Shown: positions 8,323 to 14,385 of the stretch, in pieces
Layout of the letters: each line of letters starts with the position of its first letter
How positions within the stretch are numbered: position 1 is the first letter of the stretch
Source: JAZKFP01 sp040386355
Lineage (GTDB): Bacteria; Pseudomonadota; Gammaproteobacteria; Pseudomonadales; UBA6940
Assembly (NCBI GenBank): GCA_040386355.1
Contig: JAZKFP010000059.1
Location: 1 to 14,385 of the forward strand
Length of the DNA: 14,385 bases
Direction: 5' to 3'
The notes under the pieces: generated by a model
Told to the model about the DNA's origin: nothing
Database searches by the model: none
What the model saw: only the letters and a program-made list of their open reading frames with translations
Program-made: the position numbers and the translations under genes

Positions 8323-10593
8323 CTAATTACTAAAAACCGGGCTTGCTTTTAACGGTGCAACTCCGGCTAACAACCATTTATCGCCTACCCGCTTAAATCG
8401 AATTTGCAAACGTGCGCGTTCACCGCGACCTTCTTTGGCGATAATCATTCCTTCACCAAATATTTCATGGTGAACGGTTTGGCCAACACGAAATTCTGGT
8501 GTGGAAGATTCGGGGTCTTGATTTATTTCAAGGTCGGAGTCGTGATAATTTGGACGTTCAAATGAAATGGAACTTTGAGAATTCCAACTAACAGGTCGAC
8601 GTAACGTGCCATTTAATCGAATTTCTTCGATATAACCATCGGGTAATTCATTGAGAAATTTAGAACGTGTATGCATGCGATATTCGCCGTAAATACGGCG
8701 TTGTTCTGCATATGTCATAACCAATTTTTGACGTGCACGCGTAATTCCCACATAGCAAAGTCTGCGTTCTTCTTCCATTTTAATCGGATCTTGAATACTT
8801 GCAGCCGAAGGAAATAAACCATTTTCCATGCCGGTTAAATACACCACAGCAAATTCCAACCCTTTTGCTGCGTGCATTGTCATAAGCTGTACGGTTGTTC
8901 TACTGTCTTTTTCGTTTTCGCTAAATTCTAAACCCACATCATCGAGAAAATTACGTAATGCTTCAAAAGCATGATCGGTTTCATTTGTAACATCGGAATA
9001 AAATTCTTGTTCATGCGCTTTACCTGCACTTACTAATTCTTGTAAGTTTTCAATACGTGTTTGTGCTTTCTCGCCGCGTTCTGATTGATATGCAGTTAAT
9101 AATCCACTGCGCTGTAAGGTTATTTCAATTTGTCGATCCAATGATTTGCCTTTACATTCTTCTTCTAAATTATCCAATAAATTAAAAAATTGATTAAGTG
9201 AAGAATGACTACGACCGGCTAATTCTTTTGATTCAATTAATATGCAGCAGGCTTTCCACATAGAAATGCCCCGATCACGCATTATCTGACGAATTAAATC
9301 TAATGTTTTGTCCCCAATACCGCGCGTTGGAAAATTAATAATGCGATCGAGTGCTGCATCGTCATCACGCGAGCAAATTAAGCGTAAATAAGCGAGTGCT
9401 GATTTAATTTCAGCACGTTCAAAAAATCGTACGCCACCGTAAATTTTATAAGGTACATTTTTTTGAATTAATGCATCCTCTAAAACACGCGATTGAGCAT
9501 TCGAACGATACAAAATTGCAATTTCGTCATAATTAATATTTTCTTGTTGTAGACGTTCAATATGTGAAGCAACAAAACGCGCTTCATCTACTTCATTAAA
9601 TCCACCATACACTTGGATGGGTTCACCTTTCGCGCCAGCGGTCCATAAGTTTTTACCAAGCCGATCTTGGTTGTGTCCAATAATATGATTTGCCGCTTCA
9701 AGAATAACTTGAGTTGATCGATAATTTTGTTCCAAACGAATAATTTCGCCTTCAGGAAAATCCCGATTAAATTGACGTATATGTTCAACTCGCGCCCCCC
9801 GCCAGCCATAAATAGATTGATCGTCATCGCCGACTAATGTCAGGGTATGTTTAGGATGATGTAATAATTTGATCCAGCGATGCTGCACATCGTTCGTATC
9901 TTGAAATTCGTCTACTAAAATATGTTCAAAACGATTTTGATAATATTTCAAAAGATCAGGATTTTGTTCGAGTAGTTCGCAGGTACGCAGAAGAATTTCG
10001 CCAAAATCAATCACGTTTGATTTACGACAGATTTCTTCATAGCGTTGATAGACTTCAATCAGTCGTGGCTGTACATCTGAATCCTTTTCACGTGATTCAT
10101 GCGGACGCAAACCCTGATCTTTTTGGCGGCTGATAAACCAACGACTTAATGCAGGAGCCAGTTCTGTTTCTTCAATACCTAGTTCTTTATGTAATCGTTT
10201 AAGCAGTCGCAGTTGATCTTCACCATCCAGGATCTGAAAGTCAGCGTTCAAACCGGTTAGCGTATGATGCTGACGCAAAAAACGATGACATAAACTGTGG
10301 AATGTACCGATCCACGACGAATGTCCAGGCTGCATACGTGCGCCATCATCACGATTCCCCTGCAAACTTAAAACGCGCTCACGCATTTCGCGTGATGCTT
10401 TGTTTGTAAAAGTTACAGCCAAAATTTGCGCGTAATTTGCGCCGCTCAATTCCATTAACCAAGCCATACGATGAACCAAAACACGAGTTTTCCCACTACC
10501 AGCCCCCGCTAGCACCAGTAATTCTTGATGTTCTGAAGTGACCGCTTGGCGTTGAGCATCGTTTAAATCAGCAAGTATTGAAGTTACGTCCAT
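8323..10593 (-). CDS. uvrD: DNA helicase II (UvrD)
   Basis: A superfamily 1A 3'-5' DNA helicase that acts in nucleotide excision repair (displacing the incised strand), methyl-directed mismatch repair and removal of recombination intermediates. All helicase motifs are visible: Walker A GAGSGKT (about 30-36), motif II DEFQDTN (228-234), motif III GDDDQSIYGWRGA (255-267), EQNYRST, TMHAAKGLEF and YVGITRARQKL. The C-terminus has the Tudor-like tail typical of UvrD (VHHEIFGEGMI and following), ending VAPLKASPVFSN. I start it at ATG 10593, giving 756 aa and MDVTSILADLNDAQRQAV, which matches the E. coli N-terminus (MDVSYLLDSLND). The frame extends to a GTG at 10629 (12 more residues). Neither start has a strong Shine-Dalgarno sequence. 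Confidence 0.96.
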   Translation of the reverse strand: MDVTSILADLNDAQRQAVTSEHQELLVLAGAGSGKTRVLVHRMAWLMELSGANYAQILAVTFTNKASREMRERVLSLQGNRDDGARMQPGHSSWIGTFHSLCHRFLRQHHTLTGLNADFQILDGEDQLRLLKRLHKELGIEETELAPALSRWFISRQKDQGLRPHESREKDSDVQPRLIEVYQRYEEICRKSNVIDFGEILLRTCELLEQNPDLLKYYQNRFEHILVDEFQDTNDVQHRWIKLLHHPKHTLTLVGDDDQSIYGWRGARVEHIRQFNRDFPEGEIIRLEQNYRSTQVILEAANHIIGHNQDRLGKNLWTAGAKGEPIQVYGGFNEVDEARFVASHIERLQQENINYDEIAILYRSNAQSRVLEDALIQKNVPYKIYGGVRFFERAEIKSALAYLRLICSRDDDAALDRIINFPTRGIGDKTLDLIRQIMRDRGISMWKACCILIESKELAGRSHSSLNQFFNLLDNLEEECKGKSLDRQIEITLQRSGLLTAYQSERGEKAQTRIENLQELVSAGKAHEQEFYSDVTNETDHAFEALRNFLDDVGLEFSENEKDSRTTVQLMTMHAAKGLEFAVVYLTGMENGLFPSAASIQDPIKMEEERRLCYVGITRARQKLVMTYAEQRRIYGEYRMHTRSKFLNELPDGYIEEIRLNGTLRRPVSWNSQSSISFERPNYHDSDLEINQDPESSTPEFRVGQTVHHEIFGEGMIIAKEGRGERARLQIRFKRVGDKWLLAGVAPLKASPVFSN

Positions 10594-10723
10594 GGTTTTA
10601 TATTCGGAAAATCTAGGTTTTCCAAGCACTCCGATTGAAGAAAATTAAAAGAAATTATTCAAAGTGTTTTTAATGTTCAAGTAATTTTTGAAGTAACAAG
10701 CCTTCGTTATTTTATGTTTCAAT

Positions 10724-10750
10724 GCAACAAGAATTGCAGCAACAAGAATT
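10724..10750. repeat. 12-bp direct repeat, period 15
   Basis: GCAACAAGAATT occurs at 10724-10735 and again at 10739-10750, identical in all 12 positions with three bases between. It gives the short open frame here its Gln/Glu-rich start. Confidence 0.7.
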
Positions 10751-10856
10751 TAAGTCATATGAATTACAAATTCGAACTAAAGCAACCATAGACCTCATTC
10801 TAAAGAACGAGTACAAATGGAGCCACATTTATTAGCACATCTATAAAGATAAGATC

Positions 10857-10861
10857 GGAGG
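10857..10861 (+). promoter_or_regulatory. Shine-Dalgarno site that decides the GTG start of the acetyltransferase
   Basis: GGAGG lies 6 bases before GTG 10868, the best ribosome-binding match in this area. It supports the GTG over the later ATG at 10916. Confidence 0.6.
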
Positions 10862-10867
10862 CGGGAA

Positions 10868-11560
10868 GTGGACATAGATAATCCATTTTGTTGGGTAGAG
10901 TCGCGCGTTGGTGGAATGCGTGAGCGATCACTAACGATCGCCCAACGGCTCTGGACGTCACGTTTATTACTTCGACCTTTTGGCGATAAAGACCAATCTG
11001 ATTTGGCAGATATTCTGAAACACTCTTCCGTAAGCGATATGTTACTGGATGTACCGCCAGACTATGATTTGGAACATGCGGCTACTACGCTTAAATATTA
11101 TCAAGAAGAAACTGATTTTCAGCGCGGTTATTATTACGCAATTCAATGTCGAGGTCCGCAAGGTTATGCCGATGGCCCAGTAATCGGCGCAATTTCATTA
11201 CGTTGGGATATTCCGAAATTTTCTGCGGAGTTAGGATACTTTTTCCATCCTTCGGTTTGGGGAAAGGGTTACTGCACTGAAGCATCGTTGGCACTAATGT
11301 GGGCAGGGTTTCAACAATTAAAAATATCTCGAATTTTTGCTCGTCACATTAAAGGTAATGAGCGTTCTGGTCGCGTGATGGAAAAATTAGGGATGCAATT
11401 TGAAGGGCATTTGCGTCAACATATTTTGGTGCATGACAAATTGGAAGATACCGTTTATTTTGGAATTTTAAAGCCAGAATTTATACAAGTAGCGGCCAGT
11501 TATCGTCAGCAACTGTATCAACTTGAACGTCATAAAGAATCTTCTAGCGTTACAGCTTGA
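10868..11560 (+). CDS. GNAT-family N-acetyltransferase, RimJ/RimL type
   Basis: A 230-aa acetyl-CoA-dependent acyltransferase. The N-terminal strand TSRLLLRPF (about 30-38), the acceptor-side strand GAISLRW, the ELGYFFHPSVWGKGYCTEA block (121-139) with the WGKGY acetyl-CoA loop, and NERSGRVMEKLGMQFEG (164-180) are the standard RimJ/RimL signature. Family members acetylate N-termini of ribosomal proteins or small molecules; the substrate here is unknown. I use GTG 10868 because GGAGG (10857-10861) lies 6 bases upstream. The next start, ATG 10916, would give a family-typical N-terminus (MRERSLTIAQRLWTSRLLLR) but has only GGTGGA directly against it. About 20 residues extend beyond the usual end, and the last codons lie within a tandem repeat. 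Confidence 0.85.
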   Translation: MDIDNPFCWVESRVGGMRERSLTIAQRLWTSRLLLRPFGDKDQSDLADILKHSSVSDMLLDVPPDYDLEHAATTLKYYQEETDFQRGYYYAIQCRGPQGYADGPVIGAISLRWDIPKFSAELGYFFHPSVWGKGYCTEASLALMWAGFQQLKISRIFARHIKGNERSGRVMEKLGMQFEGHLRQHILVHDKLEDTVYFGILKPEFIQVAASYRQQLYQLERHKESSSVTA

Positions 11561-11592
11561 TAGCGTTACAGCTTGATAGCGTTACAGCTTAA
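11545..11592. repeat. Three tandem copies of a 16-bp unit spanning the acetyltransferase stop codon
   Basis: The unit TAGCGTTACAGCTTGA occurs at 11545-11560 and 11561-11576, and at 11577-11592 with one change (TTAA for TTGA). The first copy encodes the final Ser-Val-Thr-Ala and the TGA stop of the upstream gene; the other two are noncoding. Because 16 is not divisible by three, the duplications lie after the stop without altering the protein. Replication slippage is the likely origin. Confidence 0.9.
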
Positions 11593-11643
11593 TAATCGAA
11601 TCGTATAGTCCAAAATAACTCTTTTGCATTTTTTGCATTTCAT

Positions 11644-11672
11644 TTTAAGCCAATGCGATTAGCGCATATAAT
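11644..11672 (+). promoter_or_regulatory. Candidate sigma-70 promoter for lpxL
   Basis: A perfect -10 box TATAAT at 11667-11672 is preceded, at 17-bp spacing, by a weak -35 TTTAAG (11644-11649). Transcription would start near 11679, about 22 bases before the ATG at 11702, consistent with lpxL having its own promoter. Confidence 0.45.
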
Positions 11673-11701
11673 TTCAAATATCCTTAGGATTTTCTTTATT
11701 C

Positions 11702-12577
11702 ATGTCTTTAAAAATACAGCAGACATTTTTGTCGTTGTGGGCAAAAGCTGGGAAATTACCTTTTCCTTGGCCGATTCGAATAGGTCGTGCTGTAGCTCCA
11801 TTGATAGTTCCACTGCTAAAAAAAAGAAAGCATATTGCGCATGTGAACCTCAAATTGGCTTATCCAGAATTATCAGAATTACAGCACGTGAAATTACTTC
11901 ACAACACGATGCAGGAAAATATTATTGGTTTATTTGAAACTGCATTTGGCTGGTGGGGGAATTTAAATTCGATTCAAATTCATGCAAAGGGTTTTGAGAA
12001 ATTACGCGAATTACACACTTCAGGTCGTGGTGTATTATTAGTTGGTGCACATTACACCTCACTTGATTTGGGCGGCGCAATCGTTGCAAATCTTTTAAAA
12101 ATTCCAGTTAGTGTATTATATCGACCCAATAATAATCCGACGATTGATCAGATTATTCTTGAACGTAGACAAAAACTCTATCAACAAGTAATTCCGAAAA
12201 ATGATATGAGACGCATGATTCGATTGCTACGTAATGGTGGAACGTTGTGGTATCCAGCTGATCAAGATCATGGCAAAAAACATTCAGTATTTGCGCCATT
12301 TTTTGGACAACAAGCTGCATCGTTAATCATGACTACGAAATTAGCGCAAGCATCAGGTTGTGCAGTAATGATTTTAGGATATTTCCGCGACGAGAAAAAT
12401 CATTATCATATTGAGTGTATAGGTCCACTTAATAATTATCCTTCTAACGATTTAGTAGCGGACGCAACACAAATTAATCAAAGTCTCGAATATTTTATTC
12501 GCAAAAAACCCAGTCAATATATGTGGGTACATCGGCGATTTAAGACGCAGCCTGACTCAGTTAATTTTTATAAATAA
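11702..12577 (+). CDS. lpxL: Lipid A biosynthesis acyltransferase, LpxL/HtrB family
   Basis: This inner-membrane enzyme adds a secondary acyl chain from acyl-ACP to Kdo2-lipid IVA late in lipid A synthesis. It is 291 aa; E. coli LpxL has 306. The family HX4D/E catalytic motif is His117-YTSL-Asp122 within LLVGAHYTSLDLGG. Other conserved blocks are VSVLYRPNNNPTID (136-149), the GGTLWYPADQDHG segment (179-191) and FAPFFGQQAAS (197-207). A hydrophobic/basic N-terminal segment (about 25-42) acts as the membrane anchor. ATG 11702 has TTAGGA about 11 bases upstream and a good -10 box before it. A lauroyl or myristoyl chain cannot be told from the sequence, and LpxM is a less likely alternative. The gene is convergent with ppx. 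Confidence 0.92.
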   Translation: MSLKIQQTFLSLWAKAGKLPFPWPIRIGRAVAPLIVPLLKKRKHIAHVNLKLAYPELSELQHVKLLHNTMQENIIGLFETAFGWWGNLNSIQIHAKGFEKLRELHTSGRGVLLVGAHYTSLDLGGAIVANLLKIPVSVLYRPNNNPTIDQIILERRQKLYQQVIPKNDMRRMIRLLRNGGTLWYPADQDHGKKHSVFAPFFGQQAASLIMTTKLAQASGCAVMILGYFRDEKNHYHIECIGPLNNYPSNDLVADATQINQSLEYFIRKKPSQYMWVHRRFKTQPDSVNFYK

Positions 12578-12645
12578 ATACCTTCTGCACATTGATTTTC
12601 CCGGGTAAAATATTTTATGAAAGGTGTTTTGTGGAAAAGACCATG

Positions 12646-12670
12646 CGGGCGAATGATTATTCGCCCCTAC
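12646..12670. repeat. REP-like palindrome, copy 1
   Basis: A 25-bp element containing a perfect hairpin, GGGCGAAT-GATT-ATTCGCCC, followed by CTAC. It is identical in inverted orientation to the copy at 12718-12742. It lies just after the 3' end of lpxL. Confidence 0.85.
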
Positions 12671-12717
12671 GGTATCCGTTAAAGATTTATGTATTTTTAG
12701 GAAAGTGATATTTTTTT

Positions 12718-12742
12718 GTAGGGGCGAATAATCATTCGCCCG
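12718..12742. repeat. REP-like palindrome, copy 2 (inverted)
   Basis: The exact reverse complement of the 25-bp element at 12646-12670, 47 bp away. Each copy folds alone into an 8-bp stem with a 4-base loop; together they could form one long hairpin. The paired inverted layout between convergent gene ends is typical of bacterial REP/BIME elements, mobilised in trans by RAYT transposases. A small MITE of about 97 bp with 25-bp terminal repeats is the other reading. The pair may also act as a bidirectional transcript end. Confidence 0.85.
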
Positions 12743-12832
12743 TGTTAAGCGCTGCCTACTACTGATTCAATATTTGAAAAGTGTTTTAGGAAATCCCATC
12801 CGCGTTTGGTAAAAGTGCATTAGTAAATACTT

Positions 12833-14350
12833 TCAGATATTCACAATGTGCAATTGAAAGCCGCCTTTCTGTAAAAAATTCATTTCCTGTTCTAAATCCG
12901 CTTGTGTTAATGGATGTTGTTCTAACCAATCGGTAGGAAGAGTCAAACGAATTTTTTGATTGGTAATCTTTATGGAAAGTTGTTCGGGCATTTCGATAGA
13001 GCGAGAGTGATGGAGTACTACTGCAATTCTTAAGAGGACAATTAAATGCATTATCGTATCGCGAAACTCTTCTAACGTATCTTCCAATAAGTTCAAACTG
13101 AGTTTGCGTCTATGATTGTGCACAAGAATTGCTAAAATTAATTGTTCTTGTCGAGAAAAACCGGATAAATCCGAGTGATGTAATAAATATGCACCATGTT
13201 TATGAAATTGCGTATGCGAAATTGCTAAACCAATTTCATGCACTAATGCCGCACGACGAAGCCAATCAATTGCATTGTGTTGCTGCTCTGTAGATGGTTG
13301 TTTAAAAGGATTTTCGTTGAGGTCTTGATGATACAAAGAAATAGCGGTTGTCATTACCTGGTTGGCATGCTCAACATCTACATGATAACGCTCCATTAAC
13401 GCAAGGATAGTACGATCACGAACATCTTCATGTTGAGTCCGACCCAATTGATCGTACAACACCCCTTCGCGCAATGCGCCATCGCTATAACGTAAGGTTT
13501 GAATATCAAATTGTGCAAACAATGCCCAAAGAATTGCTAATCCTGAAGGAAGAATGCCAGATCGTTCAGCTTTTAAACCTGGCAAGCTCAATGCGTCAAC
13601 ATGTCCGGCTTCAATAACGATTTGGCATAATTTTTCTAACGCTTTGCGTTCAATTGTGCCTCCTTCATTTCCCATTTGATGCAGAACCTGGCTTACGGCG
13701 CGCATGGTTCCAGAGGCACCAACAACTTCACTCCAATTTACATGTTTGTATTCATGCTCTACTGACAGAAGCTCTTGTCGTGCTGCAGTGACAGCTTTTT
13801 GAAAAGATTTTTTAGTAATGCTGCCGTCAGCAAAAAATAAATCTCGATAAGATACGCAACCCATATGCAAACTTTCAGTGACTAATGGTTCAAATTGCCG
13901 ACCTAAAATAACTTCGGTACTACCACCACCTATATCAATTACTAAACGCGGCGCGCCGTCGTCCGCTAAGGTGTGAGCGACACCCAAATAAATAAGTCGT
14001 GCTTCTTCACGTCCAGAAATAACTTCCACTGGAACGCCTAATAATTTAGAAGCTTGCTGAATAAATGACTTGGCATTTTTTGCCATTCGGAGTGCGTTTG
14101 TACCGACAATACGAATATTTGCTCTTTCAACGCCACGCAAATGCTGCTCAAATTTTGAAAGACAAGCAATCGCTCGTTCAATCGCTTCGGGTTTTAAGCG
14201 ATGTTGATCAGCGAGATTTTGTGCAAGCTGTACTTTCTCAGAAGCAGTCTCCAAAATTTTAAGCTCACCTTGTTGAACTTGCGCTACTACCATGTGAAAA
14301 CTATTAGAGCCTAAATCGATAGCAGCAATACGAGGCATTGGAATATTCAT
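12833..14350 (-). CDS. ppx: Exopolyphosphatase (Ppx/GppA family)
   Basis: This enzyme removes terminal phosphates from inorganic polyphosphate and, in related GppA proteins, hydrolyses pppGpp. At 505 aa it is close to E. coli Ppx (513). The ASKHA fold begins with AAIDLGSNSFHMVV (about 9-22). The catalytic acid lies in SGREEARLIYLGV (Glu115/Glu116, where E. coli has Glu121) and phosphate binding in DIGGGSTEVI (139-148). A C-terminal HD-like helical domain is visible around 365-420 (LVHEIGLAISHTQFHKHGAY and ILVHNHRRKLS). ATG 14350 has AAGG 8 bases upstream; Met5 is a possible alternative start. Length and the C-terminal domain favour Ppx over GppA, but the two are hard to separate by eye. The gene upstream, which could be ppk, is outside the window. 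Confidence 0.9.
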   Translation of the reverse strand: MNIPMPRIAAIDLGSNSFHMVVAQVQQGELKILETASEKVQLAQNLADQHRLKPEAIERAIACLSKFEQHLRGVERANIRIVGTNALRMAKNAKSFIQQASKLLGVPVEVISGREEARLIYLGVAHTLADDGAPRLVIDIGGGSTEVILGRQFEPLVTESLHMGCVSYRDLFFADGSITKKSFQKAVTAARQELLSVEHEYKHVNWSEVVGASGTMRAVSQVLHQMGNEGGTIERKALEKLCQIVIEAGHVDALSLPGLKAERSGILPSGLAILWALFAQFDIQTLRYSDGALREGVLYDQLGRTQHEDVRDRTILALMERYHVDVEHANQVMTTAISLYHQDLNENPFKQPSTEQQHNAIDWLRRAALVHEIGLAISHTQFHKHGAYLLHHSDLSGFSRQEQLILAILVHNHRRKLSLNLLEDTLEEFRDTIMHLIVLLRIAVVLHHSRSIEMPEQLSIKITNQKIRLTLPTDWLEQHPLTQADLEQEMNFLQKGGFQLHIVNI

Positions 14351-14385
14351 ACGTTGCGCCTTGATGAGTCTGGCAGGATGAAAAT

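Larger units (their letters stand above)
10594..10867. other. Intergenic region between divergent uvrD and the acetyltransferase gene
   Basis: This 274-bp region must contain the uvrD promoter and possibly that of the acetyltransferase. I see no convincing -35/-10 pair. It contains a 12-bp direct repeat and a degenerate open stretch resembling an IS30-family transposase, both listed separately. Confidence 0.5.
10722..10877 (+). pseudogene. Possible remnant of an IS30-family transposase
   Basis: One plus-strand frame from ATG 10722 reads 37 codons, ending ILKNEYKWSHIY, then a TAG (10833) and, still in frame, HIYKDKIGGGKWT before a second TAG. If the first TAG is read as a mutated CAG (Gln), the result IYQHIYKDK followed by GG resembles the IS30 transposase block written roughly as IYQYIYxDKxxGG. 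The preceding KWS resembles the WSPEQ motif that normally lies some 25 residues earlier, so an internal deletion is implied. No inverted repeats or further transposase sequence are visible. The end overlaps the acetyltransferase start. It is short, so chance resemblance is quite possible. Confidence 0.3.

Noticed and set aside
11623..11640. Duplicated TTTTGCATT upstream of lpxL
   Set aside because: A short, AT-rich, low-complexity duplication. It is not at a spacing that would make a -35 box for the TATAAT at 11667.
14351..14385. A possible upstream gene (ppk) whose stop would overlap the ppx ATG as ATGA
   Set aside because: Only 35 bases are visible and I cannot recognise a Ppk C-terminus in the reading that ends there, so there is no support for a call.
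1..14385. CRISPR array, tRNA or rRNA genes, toxin-antitoxin or phage-defence genes
   Set aside because: I looked for regularly spaced repeats, clover-leaf genes and defence-type proteins and saw none; the genes here are housekeeping apart from the ankyrin gene.

Overview
The window looks like chromosomal DNA from an AT-rich, probably host-associated gammaproteobacterium. A Legionellales-type organism (the Coxiella/Legionella/Berkiella/Aquicella neighbourhood) is my best guess. The basis is E. coli-like YbaL, UvrD, LpxL and Ppx proteins in AT-rich codon usage, next to a very large Ser/Pro-headed ankyrin-repeat gene of the kind common as effectors in intracellular gammaproteobacteria. Taxonomy is inference; no rRNA or tRNA gene is present.

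Layout. (1) 1-3178, minus strand: a large ankyrin gene interrupted by a 10-N assembly gap at 1596-1605. The N-terminal 524 codons lie at 1606-3178. The C-terminal side is a continuous 531-codon stop-free frame that runs off the window at position 1 and holds at least eight ankyrin repeats. The two halves are most likely one gene of more than 1,050 codons. (2) 3179-3600: a 422-bp divergent intergenic region with two small inverted repeats, holding the oxidase promoter. (3) 3601-6138, plus strand: a translationally coupled three-gene operon for a cyanide-insensitive (CIO-type) cytochrome bd quinol oxidase: cydA/cioA, cydB/cioB and a 36-codon single-TM small subunit (DUF2474 type) starting with TTG. 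(4) 6130-10593, minus strand: a small membrane protein whose end overlaps the oxidase operon tail-to-tail by 9 bp, a YbaL-type cation/proton antiporter with an RCK domain, and the UvrD helicase. (5) 10594-12577: a short degenerate stretch resembling an IS30-type transposase remnant, a RimJ/RimL-type acetyltransferase with a 16-bp tandem triplication across its stop codon, and an LpxL-type lipid A acyltransferase behind a recognisable -10 box. (6) 12578-12832: a convergent intergenic region with two inverted 25-bp REP-like palindromes. (7) 12833-14350, minus strand: an exopolyphosphatase (Ppx/GppA).

Most of the window is housekeeping: respiration, ion homeostasis, DNA repair, lipid A acylation and polyphosphate turnover. 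The accessory element is the ankyrin gene at the left edge. No complete mobile element, CRISPR array or defence system is visible. The items most worth a second look are the split ankyrin gene, whose second half is easily missed because it has neither a start nor a stop here, the tiny third oxidase subunit, the REP pair and the IS30-like remnant.
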